From assembly GCF_026914185.1 (NCBI RefSeq), contig NC_070563.1, positions 6,717,001 through 6,781,000 of the forward strand: DNA of 64,000 nt, given 5' to 3'. A program made the position numbers and the translations under genes. The DNA is from Puccinia triticina (lineage: Eukaryota > Basidiomycota > Pucciniomycetes > Pucciniales > Pucciniaceae). The notes under the pieces were generated by a model. That model made no database searches and was not told where the DNA came from. It worked only from the letters and a program-made list of their open reading frames with translations. How positions within the stretch are numbered: the first letter of the stretch is position 1; every line of letters starts with the position of its first letter. Shown piece by piece: positions 36,346 through 47,135 of the stretch.

Positions 36346-37184
36346 TCCACACAAATGTGGCAACCTAGATATAAGTTTTGGCGTATTTTGAATTTAGAAA
36401 TTACATAACAAAATAGCACACAATTTAGATAATACACACAGCTGTTGAAAATATCCCCAAAGACCCAAAGGCCCTATGGATGACCCTCCAGCTGTGCCAG
36501 AGCAACAAGCAAAAACGGGCTGGTTGTGAAAGACTCTGTGAAAGAGCTGTCAAGGAGGGGCCTAATCAAGCAACTAGGGGGCGGACAAAACCAGAACCCC
36601 TTGGGGACATTTTTGCTTGACATGGTGCCCTCCTTTATACCCACTCAATCTTGCCACTGGGTCGTACTTGTTGCCAGGGCTATGCCTTTGCCAGCTCAAT
36701 TCAACAGTACAGATAAAACCAACCCTGCGCTATCTCCGCCGCCTCAGAGTTGCCTTCTCAACCTTCACTCACGCATCCTGGCAAGACAAAGAAGGCCCCA
36801 CCCAAGAAAATACTCTCGCCTTTGAATCAAATTTTTCACCGTTGCCCAGGCCACACCTCTACGCCGTGCCACCCCTGCCCTGTTTCCACATTACATACAC
36901 GCCTCATCACTGCCGCCCCGCCGTCCTCCTCGCCAAGCTTCCACCCTTTCCGGGACAGGTTCCTCCAGATCCAGCCTGGCCAAACAGCGGTTGGGGCTGT
37001 GAAAAGCAAGTGATGCTTGAAATGACCCCAAACGCCAACCTGTCACATATGTACATGACTCAAAGACGAAAATTAATAGTTGGCATGGTCAAAATGGCGT
37101 CTGAACATGAGACCCCATGGCCGGCTCTTGTACCGCTCATTGAGATTCCCCAAATGCCGGCACCCACTCCTAATTGATAGGAGT
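36346..37184. other. Gene-free interior of the 4.3 kb element
   Basis: An open frame of 186 codons at 36617-37177 (plus) is low-complexity, proline-rich and without a recognisable domain; I do not call it a gene. Confidence 0.35.
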
Positions 37185-38870
37185 CCATTCATCAACCCTC
37201 CTCTTTATGGCCAGATGTACAGGCCATCAAGGAGAGTATGTACATCTTTTGCTGAACGCTGTGTTCCAGTCATCAAGGGGAGTACTCCCCTTGATGACCG
37301 GTATGGAGCTCTGTCCGGTGCTAGGCCGGCGGCAGCGCTGGGAGGGGAAAAGGTGCTCTGGGAGCTGCCCTCACGGAAGGTCCGGATGAGTCGTAGGGAT
37401 TTGCGTTGATAGCGTTGGGGGAAGTGGTTTTGAGAGTTTTCCGGGGTTTGGATCCTTGGCGGCGGTTTTGTTTTGTTGGGAAAATGATTCTGGATGGGTG
37501 ATTGGACTCTGGGATTCGGATTCTTGGGACTTTGGACTCGGAAAAAGATTGATCAATTGATAACCCCCTGACTTGGATCAGAACAGGATGCTATGGCCTC
37601 CTATCCTCCAAGTTCGCCGGGAACTTGGATTCCTGGAGGCCTGTCACAAGCATGTCATCATCTCCTTGCGCGCCATGCGCGCGCACACACAACAGAAAAC
37701 AGAAAAAAAAGAAGAAAAAGACAACACAAAGAGGAGAAAGGCAGAGAAATGAAACTAAGAGCTGAAGAAGAAAGAACCAAGAATAATGGAATAGACATGG
37801 ATGAGAAGAACAAAGGAGCAAAAAAACCAGAAAAAAGCAACAACTAGAAATAAATCCACAGACAGATATGTGTTAGGACCAAGAAAAGAGAAGAGGAGAC
37901 ATGAAGGGAAGTGAGGAATAGGAAGAAGGAGGAGAGGGAAGCTGAGAGGACTTGGGAAGATAATCTTGAGCCTTGAGGATCTTGAGGGTGGTTTTCTTGA
38001 GGGCTGATCTTGAAGATTGAAACTGAAGCTGACTACCATTTTGACCACCACACCGGAACAATCCAGTTCTCAATGAACGCTCTGTTCCAGTCATCAAGGG
38101 GAGTACACTCCTCTTGATGACCGGAACAATGCAGCCATCGAGGGTAGTACACTCCTCCCGATGACCAAAACAATCCATTCATTGAGGGGAGTACACTTGT
38201 ATCAATGACCGGATCAATCCAGTCATCAAGGGGAGTACACTCCTCTCAATGACCGGAACGATCCGGTCATTGAGGGGAGGATGTACTTCTCTCAATGAAA
38301 TCTCTGTTCTGGTCATCAAGGGGAGTACAATCCCCTTGATAAACGGAACAGAGCAACCATTGAGGGGAGTGTTTACTTCTCCTGATGACCAGAACAAACC
38401 GGCCATTGATTTACTCTTCATGACCGGTTTGCTCCGTTCATTGAAAGGAGTATAAACTGCCCCAATGTCCGGAACAAATTGGTCATTGAGGTGAGTTTGT
38501 ACTTCTCTCCATGTCCGGAAGAAACTAACAAGCTCCTCTCAATGCCCGCAACAGACCCAACTTAGCTAATTCCCTCCTTCGGAGGTCGCTTTGGAGGGTC
38601 CCTGCAGGACAGTGTCCCCCCTCCAATATAGGGACTTAGTTAAGTTAGGCAACAGAGTGGCCATTTATAACATGGTGAATGGCTGTTACAACTTTCCAGA
38701 AAACACATGAGCTGGTCCCTTTTGATGGCAGGCTTTTGTTGGCCATCAAGAGGCAAGTATTGCTCCCCCTTGATGTGCTGTCTGGCCATTGGGGGAGTGG
38801 TTAGGTGTCAAATGTGGTTACTTGTAGTTAATGAAAGTCACTATGGTCATCAAGAAGCTACATGGTGCAG
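37185..38870. repeat. Palindromic minisatellite array A3/A4, interrupted
   Basis: Two blocks (about 37185-37312 and 38056-38565, with diverged units to 38870) of GATGACCGGAAC-type units, mostly with loops AACGAT, AACAAT or AACAGA and AAGGGGAGTACACTCC spacers. They flank the inverted dispersed repeat 37313-38055, suggesting that one array was split by it. A compact foldback of about 90 bases sits at 38566-38655. Confidence 0.75.
37313..38055 (-). repeat. Dispersed repeat, copy B (inverse of 32370-33155)
   Basis: Inverted counterpart of 32370-33155, with the same pyrimidine tract, GGCGCGC block and CCAGGAATCC phrase. Its junctions with the minisatellite fall at CCGG on both sides. No frame is believable. 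Confidence 0.65.
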
Positions 38871-40017
38871 TCAACATCAATCACTGTAGTATTTGCATGC
38901 TATGTGGACCTGCTGGTGTTCTTCCCCCTGCAGGTTGTCATCCAAACTTCAACTGGCACCCTGTTGCACGGGTACCCAAACTTTTTTTTCCTGATTTAAG
39001 ACCTAAGCTCCACAGGTTATTGGCCCAAAGTCTTGAAGTGAGATCATGTGGTTGCAAGCATGACTCTTGCAAACACATGTAATCTTTTAGGTTCCTAAAA
39101 ACTAAAAGTTGATCTATTTCCACTTGATGGATTTTTGTGTGCTTGTTATAAAACTTTGGACTCCCAATTTGCTGTATGGTTCAGTTGTGCATGTGCAAGC
39201 TTGAGAATTCTCCAAGATGTAAGAGAAAAACTAAGGCTGCAAAATGTCTGCTGTGAATGTAGCAGCCAAAAACCTACTTATTCACTTTATGACCTCAACA
39301 CCTGAAGCTCTGTTGTTGACCAAGCTAATTTTGCTGGGAAATTAAGGAATTTCCAAAACCAACAGACAGCACTCCAGTACATACAAAAACCAGCAGCAGT
39401 CGCCATCACTAGATTTGAACTGTCCTAATAAAACCAAGATTGGGCCAGCTACACCAATGACATTAGTGTGTCCTGAAGTAGCAAAATTCTGATCTGACTT
39501 TGTAGTAGTAAATTTATGCTTGATGTGTGCTAGCACTACATGCACAGGCCATAAAATAGCAGTAGCTCCCACTAAGCTGCGCTGTAGAGTTTTCCAGTGG
39601 CTTTGCATCACTAAAGGTGCTTTAGAGTACTACAAAGCAGCTTAGAAGCTCTAACACTACAGACTCACATGTGGCTATGCTATCACTACATGCCCCTGTA
39701 GCATATGTAGTGTAGTGTAAAGGCCCAGTGGTGATACAATAAAATATTCCACATATGTGTGTGTTGGACTAGGAAAAATAATCCAGGGATATTGTCTTTT
39801 TTATTGGATAAAATACACCCATGTCAAGTTCCTGTGTATTGGCAAATCAACACAATACCAATAATTGGTCCAATATTTTGTTGTGTTGTGTCAGTTTTAC
39901 AATTGAGTGTTGCAACTGAGCCTAGGGTTTGCAGCGGCAAAGCCGCCTTGGCCTCTAGTTTATGATTCAAATAAAGAATTTTTTGAAAAATATTGAACAA
40001 CGATTTTCACCCCCAAA
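38871..40017. other. Gene-free interior of the 4.3 kb element
   Basis: No domain-bearing frame. A segment ending at about 39733 (GTAGTGTAGTGTAAAGGCCCAGTGGTG) resembles one end of the MITE at 27980-28312, but its other end was not located. Confidence 0.35.
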
Positions 40018-40592
40018 AAGTTACGTTATCTAAAACCTCCCAAACTCAAAATATAAAAGTTAATTTACGTGATGTTACTCCAAAAAAAAGTTATGTTACC
40101 CAAATGGCTAATTTGGATAACTAAAAAAAAGTTGTGGTATCCAATTAGCCCTCTGTAACGTACCATAACATAACTGCCCACCCTTGCTCCTGGCTTGTCT
40201 CCAGATTTTGTCACCAATCCTGAAGCTTTTACTTGTCACTTATTGGTATCCTATACCCTCAACAATTTTGCAAACAAATTCCACACCAATTGAGACTCAT
40301 CCCCCTTCACGTTTGTCACATGGCTCCCAATCAACAAATCTACTGGTGAATTAATTGAAGGCAAGCTAGATGGGCACGGTGGCAAATTCTTCTACCCTAA
40401 AAGTGGATTTGGTCTTGATTTTTCAGTTTTTCAAGGTGTTGTTGAGTGTGCATGGAAAGCTACACACTATGCACATCTTACTCTCCCTTCCACTAGTCCC
40501 ATTTCTTCTTCAAATACTTGACTTGGTTACTCCATCCAGCTCCCCGCAAAACCCAGAGAGTTTTGCAACTGATCAAAGATGAGTAGTACAAA

Positions 40593-41679
40593 CACCAGGG
40601 GAGATATGTTCCCACTCCCCAGGGAGTGCCTTACCGTAACTTTTTTCCATAACTGTGCTGGAGGCCTTTGGTAAAGCAATATTGAATAGGTATGAACAAG
40701 ACTGGAAGTCAGCGTGGAAATCATCCTGAAATAAACCATGACTTGCCAAAAAATCATCCAGAACTCATCTATAATTCATCCAGAACTCATCCAGAATATA
40801 GTCCTTTCTTGGCTCCATGACCAGTGTGTCCTTTCCATGGAGATGTGAAAGGCCCAGCCTGTGATTTTTTCCCCCTCATGTACTCGCGTACATCAGGGGG
40901 ACAATTGGTGTCTCAAAACAAATTTTTTACTTTTCATGTGGCTGTGAAAGGCCCATCCTGTGATATTTCCACCTCAATGTATGCGCGTACATCAGGGTGA
41001 CTATTAGCAAAGTGCAAAAAGGTTAACTTGCATGTGCACATGTGAATTTTGAAAAGCAAAAAAACACAAAATTCACTAGATCATTTTCGTGAGGAGGACA
41101 GGATATATGGCCAAAGTGAATTGGCACCACAATCCAAACTTGACTTAACTCAGACTTTCACCCTATTAAAACAGTTTTTTGTCATTTTTATCAGCCAAAT
41201 TCAAATTAATTCCCACATTTCCAAGAAAACGGGTTTCAATTTCAATGACTGCAACATTACCACCTTCCAAAAATCTAAACCCAATAATACCAAGTTGACT
41301 TTTAGTTTAATTTTGTACATCAGGGCATATAATGTGAATTACAAGAAACCCATTTTTTTGGAGGAATTACTTTTGAGAATGGGAATTTTGCTTTGCTATC
41401 CTTAAAAATCAGTAAACAGGAGCAATTGATGAGTTGGACTTTGGTGAAATATCATTTCATCATATTTCTTCCTACAGTTGTACATAGAAAACAAAAGAAT
41501 TCTACACAACATTGTGTTGACTTCCAAATCAATTGTGACTGACTTTTCACTAACTTCTCCATCCAATTTACTATTTTGGGGATGAGTTACTAATCCACAT
41601 CAGGCTCACATCCAACCAAAACTCACATAAAATTCAGCTCTGGCACTCCCTGGGGAGTGGGAACATATCTCCCCTGGTG
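40593..41679. mobile_element. CACCAGGGG-ended element, complete
   Basis: Ends CACCAGGGGAGATATGTTCC and its inverse over about 38 bases, flanked by AAA (40590-40592 and 41680-41682). It is 1087 bases, non-coding, with GTACATCAGG and CTCATGTACTCGCG palindromic motifs inside. Very similar to 44290-45379. It inserted just after the Tet-like pseudogene. Confidence 0.85.
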
Positions 41680-41974
41680 AAAAAAAGTAAAGACAAAAAA
41701 GACTGAGTTCCTTGTGATAAAGCTAAACTACTTCATGATTCACTTGCATATCCTAAAAAAGGCAAGAGAAAAAATGTTGAAGATTCACTTGTCAAGCCAA
41801 AAAAATAAATAAATAATAATTGGTCATTTAGAGCTCATATATTTGTCTGCAAATAAACCTGTTCTGATGAGGTTCATTTTGAGTTTTTATCTTGATGTGT
41901 TTACTTTTTTAAAATGATAAAAGCAAAGTTGATGATAATTCAAAATCCAAGTCACATAAAAAAAGAATTGAGAG

Positions 41975-42637
41975 TTAGTTCAAGAGCTTAGCAATTCTCT
42001 CAATCTCATCTATAGACTTTCCAGCATCTAAAAACTTGGCAAAAAACTCCATCTTCTTTGACTTATTCTCTTGAGAACCTTGGCAATCAATTTTTTCCAA
42101 TTCAAACCTTTTTTTTTTTCCTCTCCTCCTTCTCCAAGTTCAACTTCTTCTCCTCCAACTTGATTCCGTGATCCCACTTTTTTACCTCAAGTTCCTTTGT
42201 ATGATTGAATTATTTTTGTCCAAATTGATTCCTTTACTATCCTTCTCAATTGATAGATGATAATTCATCTTCTCAAAGTTGAGATTCTCTCAAGCAACCT
42301 CAGACTTGCCTCAAAACACATCCAAAAAAATTGCATCAATTATGATTCCAAACAAAAATGCAATAAGATGACAGACCAGCTTCCCTCTTCAATGCAAAAT
42401 CTTCATAGGCAACAAAAGGACTAGAAACACTGCTTCAGCAAGACTGGATTTTAGGGTTGATGTTTTTGGAGTTTGAAGCTTGGTGTTTCCCTTTATTTGG
42501 ACTAGGCCTTGGAGTTTCAGAAGATGTGTTGTCATTTGTTGAATTGTCCAAGGCACGCTCAGCAGCTGTCAAACCCGTGGATGAAGATTTGTGCTTCTTC
42601 TTTCTTGAAGCTGGTTTCTTAGGTCCTTAGGTCAACT
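41975..42637 (-). pseudogene. C-terminal remnant of a transposon-associated protein
   Basis: On minus, two coding-like stretches are seen: about 42637-42420 with KKPASRKKKHKSSSTGLTAA and later VAYEDFALKREAG, and about 42180-41975 with a charged helix EEKKLNLEKEERKKK, then KKMEFFAKFLDAGKSIDEIE and a stop. A poly-A run shifts the frame between them. Charged C-terminal helices of this type accompany Myb/SANT-like transposon proteins, such as the one at 45389-46066. It is probably a broken part of that gene. Confidence 0.4.
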
Positions 42638-42642
42638 GGAGT

Positions 42643-43003
42643 TGTTGAAAAGACAAGCAGAGAGCAGATGAGGACTCGAGGAAGAAAGCTCGAGTGAGGT
42701 TTGAGGCCTAGAGGAGAAAAGCTCTGAGGCAACCAAAAAGGAGAAGGAACCCCAGAGAGGGGTCAAGCTGCTAGCTGTGAGGAGGAAAAAGGCTCCTCAC
42801 TACAAGAGACTCACTGGTCTCAGGGAAAAGCGCGCAGAAGCTGATGATCCTATTTCTATATATCTGAGTGGATATTTAAGCTATTACATCGGGGGACAAG
42901 ATGTGGGCAGGAGATGGAATTTGCATATGCAACTGGCAGGAGAAAGGGAGTGACAGGGAAGAGACAGGAAAGAAGTGAGTGACAGAGATGTGAAATTTCA
43001 ACA
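42643..43003. mobile_element. Solo LTR
   Basis: Begins TGTTGAAAAG, ends TTTCAACA and is flanked by the 5-base duplication GGAGT (42638-42642 and 43004-43008). A CTATATATC box lies at about 42856-42864. TG...CA ends, a 361-base length and a 5-base duplication fit a solo LTR. It interrupts the coding remnant that continues at 43009-43110 on minus (TKKTAAKKKKSKSLSAAE). Confidence 0.8.
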
Positions 43004-43250
43004 GGAGTCTTCATCAGTTGTATTGTGTACTGCAACCTCTGCAGCTGATAACGATTTGGACTTCTTCTTCTTTGCTGCAGTTTTCTTTGTTGGGCTTGGT
43101 GCTTCACTTTGATGAGAAGGGGGCGGCAGAGCGCAGCTCCGAGTACCCTGGTGTCCACACAGCCGGAGGACCAGCCAGCAGTTAGCGCGTGGAGCCTCAC
43201 AGTTTCGGTGGGAGACTCCACGGGCTAGAGCGGCATAGATCCACAGAGCA

Positions 43251-44780
43251 ACTAGTCTGACACGACGACAGCGTGAGACTAGTTTGCTTCCGGCCAGGGG
43301 TAGGACCCCAAGACCACCCAAGAGCTGCGACATGGCAGTGGCCTTCCCTTAAGAAGACCACGCATGCGAACAGAGTGGAGCCTAGGGATTAATCCTAGCT
43401 CCCACTCTTCGTTTGCTACTTGTCACTCAGGACCTTAGTCCTGATTTCCTTTTTTGCTCCACCCACCCACCCATTGTGCTTTCACAAGGAGCGGGCTTGG
43501 CGCCTCGAACCCCACTCCCCAAGCACGAAGTTTCTGTCCTGCTCGGAGGAGGTACATGGCTTTGGCAGAGAGTATCTGCTCTCAGTGACGCCAAGGACAC
43601 TCCTCCTCCCTTTTTTCGTCCCACACACAGTCGGCCCGCAGGCCGGCAGACAAGGGGCTCCCACCACAGGTTGAGCCCCGTTCCACCTCAGTTTCAACTG
43701 TGTCAGGGCAGAAACCTGCCAGTAGGGAGCGGCAGACGCGCTTGATGCGCGATGCGGCCTTGAGGCGCAGCCGCCGCTCCCCCCCTTCTTTGGCCATCCT
43801 TTTGCTGTGCGCCACGAAGGCAACAGTGGATTGGAATCATCCTTTTCAGAAGGTTTGGTGAAAGCTGTTGAAGTTGATTTATAAAGTTGCTTGAGCTTCC
43901 TCTTTGATCCCGTTTATTTTGATGGAGAGTTGTTCAAATCATTGTTGTCTTGCAGGCCAATATCTTGTGAAGTGTTGTTGAGATCAATTTGAGAGGCCAG
44001 ATCGATTGTTTTAGAATTTCTTCCTGTATTGATAACATCGTGGCCTGATGGAAGGCTATCACATTGTTGAACAAACAAATTCTTGGAAAGCTGGACAGGA
44101 GCATGTATCAGTAAACATTATTCCAATGAATTTGATTTCAATTAAAAATGTACATCTAATCTTGCCACAGCTTTTGGATCTCCTCAATTTTTGTTTGAAT
44201 GATCTGAATGTTTGCTCTAAGAATTTCAATTTGTATTCAGTTTAGTTATGAAACAAAACAATTTGTATGAACAATTTAGGTGTGCTTACCACCAGGGGAG
44301 ATATTTTCCCACTCCCCAGGGAGTGCCCTACTGTAACTTTTCTCCATAACTGTGCTGGAGGCCTTTGGTAAATAAAAATTGGATAGGTATGAAAAAGACT
44401 GGAAGTCAGCTGTGGAAATCAGTTGGAAATCATCCTGAAATAAACCATAACTTGCCAAGAAATCATCCAGAAATAATCTATAATTCATCCAGAACTCATC
44501 CAGAATATAGGCCTTTCTTGGCTCCATGACCAGTGTTTCCTTTTCATGGATATGTGAAAGGCCCAGCCTGTGATATTGTCCCCCTCATGTACTCGCGTGC
44601 ATCAGGGGGACAATTGGTGTCTCAACACAAAGATTTTACTTTTCATGTGGCCGTGAAAGGCCCATCCTGTGATATTTCCACATCAATGTACGCGCGTACA
44701 TCAGGTTGACTATTAGAAAAGTGTGAAAAAGTTCACTTGCATGTGCACATGTGAATTTTGAAAAGCAAAAAAAAGCAAAA
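43251..44780. repeat. Segmental duplication, copy 2 (partner 13118-14647)
   Basis: Near-identical to 13118-14647. This copy merges to the right into a complete transposon (44290-45379) and, on minus, about 44060-43820 reads TIDLASQIDLNNTSQDIGL and KRKLKQLYKSTSTAFTKP, which may belong to the Myb/SANT-like gene. That makes it the likelier source copy. The left 570 bases are GC-rich and unrecognised. Confidence 0.85.
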
Positions 44781-45379
44781 TTCACCAGATCATTTTTGTG
44801 AGGAGGCGAGAATGTCTGGCCAAACTGGAGTGGCACCGTAGTCCAACCTTGACTTAACTCAGACTTTCAACCTATTGAAAAAGTGTTTCACCATTTGTTT
44901 ACCCAAATTGAAATGAATTCCCACATTTCCAAGAAAATGGGTTTCCCTAATTTTATACCAAATTCCAAAATTCTGAACCCAATAGTACCAAGTTGAATTT
45001 TACTTTAATTTTGTACATGAGGGCATATAATGTGAATTACAAGAAGCCCATTTTTCAGAGGAATTACATTTGAGAATGTCAATTTTGCTTTGCTATCCTT
45101 CAACATCAGTAAACAGGAGCAATTGATGAGTTGGATTTGGGTGAAATATCATTTCATCATATTTTTTCCTACAGTTGTACCTAGAAAACAAGTAAATTCT
45201 ACACAACATTGTATTGAGTTCCAAATCAATTCTGACTGACTTTTGACTCACTTCTTCATCTACTTTACAATTCATTTAGGGATGAGTTACTAATCCACAT
45301 CAGGCCCACATCCGGACAAAACTCACATAAAATTCAGCTCTGGCACTCCCTGGGGAGTGGGAAAATATCTCCCCTGGGG
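44290..45379. mobile_element. CACCAGGGG-ended element, complete
   Basis: 1090 bases, starting CACCAGGGGAGATATTTTCC and ending with its inverse except that the final CCCCTGGTG reads CCCCTGGGG. Flanked by TAC (44287-44289 and 45380-45382). It separates the Myb/SANT-like coding remnant from sequence further left. No coding capacity. Confidence 0.85.
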
Positions 45380-45388
45380 TACATTCAC

Positions 45389-46066
45389 TCAATTCTCCTC
45401 AACGTACACAATTGAGCTATCATCATTGGAGGTTGGTTTGGGTCCATTTTTTTGATGCTTCTTTGGACTTCTCAACAAAGGATCAATTTCAGAGGAGTTT
45501 GATTGCTTCTCTTCATTGGAGCTGTCAGAGTTGTCTTGATTTTTGTCATCTGAATGATCCTCAGAAGAATGAAGTGAATCCTCTGCATCTTTCTGACACC
45601 AAGGATTCACATCCGGACAATCACCATATAAGTCGTCCATTTCAGCATAAAGGGCACACATGCTGTCAATCTTCTCAGCAATCGTACTGATTCCAGCTTG
45701 TTGATTGTTGGGGTTTAGACCAAATCCAGTAGAAAGCAATTGTGTATAAGCCTTCTTGTATTTCATCTGGTAAGACATGAATTGATCTTTCATTTTTTGA
45801 GGTGTGAGATTGATTTTTGAGGGAGACTGATTGCAAAGGTTGATATCCATTAACTTGTAACCATTGATCTTCCCTTTAACTGGTTGTCCAACTTTAGGGG
45901 CCTTGTTGTCTCCGAAACAAGCTATGTAGTTTTTCCTGTCTCTGAGCTAGTTGATTATGATAAGATAATCTTCTTGCTTCAGATGACCTTGGGTAGTAGC
46001 AATTTCATCCACCTCTCCTGAATTGTTCTCTGGGGGAAGGACCTTGATTCCTTCCGTTGTATTCAT
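45389..46066 (-). pseudogene. Myb/SANT-like DNA-binding transposon protein
   Basis: On minus from ATG 46066: MNTTEGIKVLPPENN, then QEDYLIIIN-stop-LRDRKNYIACFG, GKINGYKLMDINL, FMSYQMKYKKAYTQLLSTGF and EMDDLYGDCPDVNPWCQKDA, followed by an acidic Ser/Asp-rich tail to the stop at 45389. The pattern (IxxWL..KKNY..C, then a K..Y..A..LL..TGFG helix) resembles the Myb/SANT-like proteins that accompany fungal and plant DNA transposons. The one stop stands where Trp is expected (TGG to TAG). The C-terminus is cut off by the element at 44290-45379. Confidence 0.6.
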
Positions 46067-46119
46067 TATTCCTGTGTTTGCAGGTAAAAAATTCAAACTT
46101 TTATTTGTAATCTCTAAAT

Positions 46120-46640
46120 GCATCAAGATACAGACAAACATACATCAGAAATGGAATCTACGGCCAAAATAACCCTTAGTCACCCACTGAAACCACCCTC
46201 ATATCTATACTGGATCAGAAGATACAAGTATAACACCTTTCACACACCATTCCAGGACATTTCACATAGGAGTTCACACACAGTTTCACACACAACTCAG
46301 CTCTAGGATACTTTGCATAGGAAATTGAATATTGAATATTTCATATTGAATTACTTTGTTTCTTTGATTTTCTTCCTTTTATTCTACTCAACCACAAGTT
46401 GGCCACCGTTTTGATATTGAATATATATGAAACCCATGTAACCCTCTAGAAGTTGGACCCCTTCTCAGTTTACTATATAAGGAGGCCTCTGCCTGCTAGT
46501 TGTTTCCTCCCACATCCATCTACTTACCTGTCACAGTTATATATTACACATACATATCACGGTTATTTGCAATTCAGAGTTAGTTTCACATACCTTTCAC
46601 AAGCCTCTCAGTACTGGGTTCCAATCCTGGTTGAAGCATA
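46120..46640. repeat. LTR-like dispersed repeat
   Basis: Contains GGAATCTACGGCC, CCCTTAGTCACCCAC, then ACCACAAGTTGGCCACC and CTATATAAGGAGGCC with a TATA box. The same ordered motifs occur at 58990-59310, and the first two at 53378-53410. This suggests a family of LTR-like elements, but boundaries and duplications could not be fixed. Confidence 0.45.
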
Positions 46641-46663
46641 GGCTCCAAACCTTGACCTCCTCT

Positions 46664-46952
46664 CAACGGTGAAACAGATACAATACGTGTATTTGTATCT
46701 GTATTGGCGATACATAGTTTTGGAAAAGTGTGTATTGTATCTGATGTCAGATACATCACAAATACATGTATTTCAATACAACACAGCATGTATTTCCCCT
46801 GATACATGCTGTATTGTATTGTATTGGGCACCCAAATACACAGTTTTGGAAAACCATGTATTGTATCTGATAACCAATACATCCAAAATACATCTATTTT
46901 GATACGATACACACACGATACTGATACTTGTAAAGTATCAGTTTCACCGTTG
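46664..46952. mobile_element. MITE with 7-base TSD
   Basis: Ends CAACGGTGAAACAGATAC and, inverted, CAACGGTGAAACTGATAC, flanked by CTCCTCT (46657-46663 and 46953-46959). The interior repeats GTATTGTATCTGAT in both orientations. No coding capacity. It shares the CAACGGTG start and 7-base duplication with 27980-28312. Confidence 0.85.
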
Positions 46953-46974
46953 CTCCTCTTTTTCACTTTATACA

Positions 46975-47135
46975 CCCTCTGCGCAAAAAACAATGATAAC
47001 TTGTCTGGAAGTGACATCAAAAAGTACAAAGGCCCCTTTGTACTTTGCTATGTCACTAGTTGGCAAGTGATTATTCTTTTGAGAATGCATGCTCAAGGAC
47101 CTGGGTTCAAGCCCCATCCAAGTCACCCGTATTTT
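46975..47135 (+). repeat. Foldback plus tRNA-like (SINE-type) segment
   Basis: AAAAAACAATGATAACTTGTC pairs with a later inverted CAAGTGATTATTCTTTT, as in the small MITE at 58216-58334. Overlapping it, CACTAGTTGGCAAGTG resembles an A-box arm and GACCTGGGTTCAAGCCCC (47093-47110) has a perfect B-box. It looks tRNA-derived, but no cloverleaf closes. Confidence 0.4.

Larger units (their letters stand above)
35926..40186. mobile_element. 4.3 kb element with CAAGGGTGGGC termini
   Basis: Ends CAAGGGTGGGC and GCCCACCCTTG, with subterminal repeats of GTTACGTTA in both ends (35940-36010 and 40018-40165). The flanks TTCCCAG and CTCCTGG agree at four of seven positions with only transitions between them, so they may be an aged 7-base duplication. 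The interior holds a tRNA-like repeat, minisatellite arrays and an inverted dispersed repeat, but no transposase was recognised. Confidence 0.6.
35600..40560 (+). pseudogene. Tet-like 2OG-Fe(II) oxygenase gene, split and decayed
   Basis: Two pieces, 35600-35925 and 40187-40560, form one frame once the insertion between them and one 7-base duplication are removed (LNVP then SLSPDFV). The second piece has the order expected of the fungal Tet/JBP-like 2OG-Fe(II) oxygenase domain: FANKFHTN-stop-DSSPFTF, TGELIEG, GGKFFYPKSGFGLDFS, GVVECAWKATHYAHLTLPS and LGYSIQLP. These enzymes oxidise methylated bases in relatives and are expanded with DNA transposons in basidiomycetes (family knowledge). Four in-frame TGAs stand at likely Arg positions, and the iron-binding H-x-D reads H-T-N. 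It is not functional. The family call rests on my memory of rust homologues. Confidence 0.6.

Noticed and set aside
36617..37177. A 186-codon gene on plus
   Set aside because: Low-complexity, proline-rich translation without a domain, inside a transposon.
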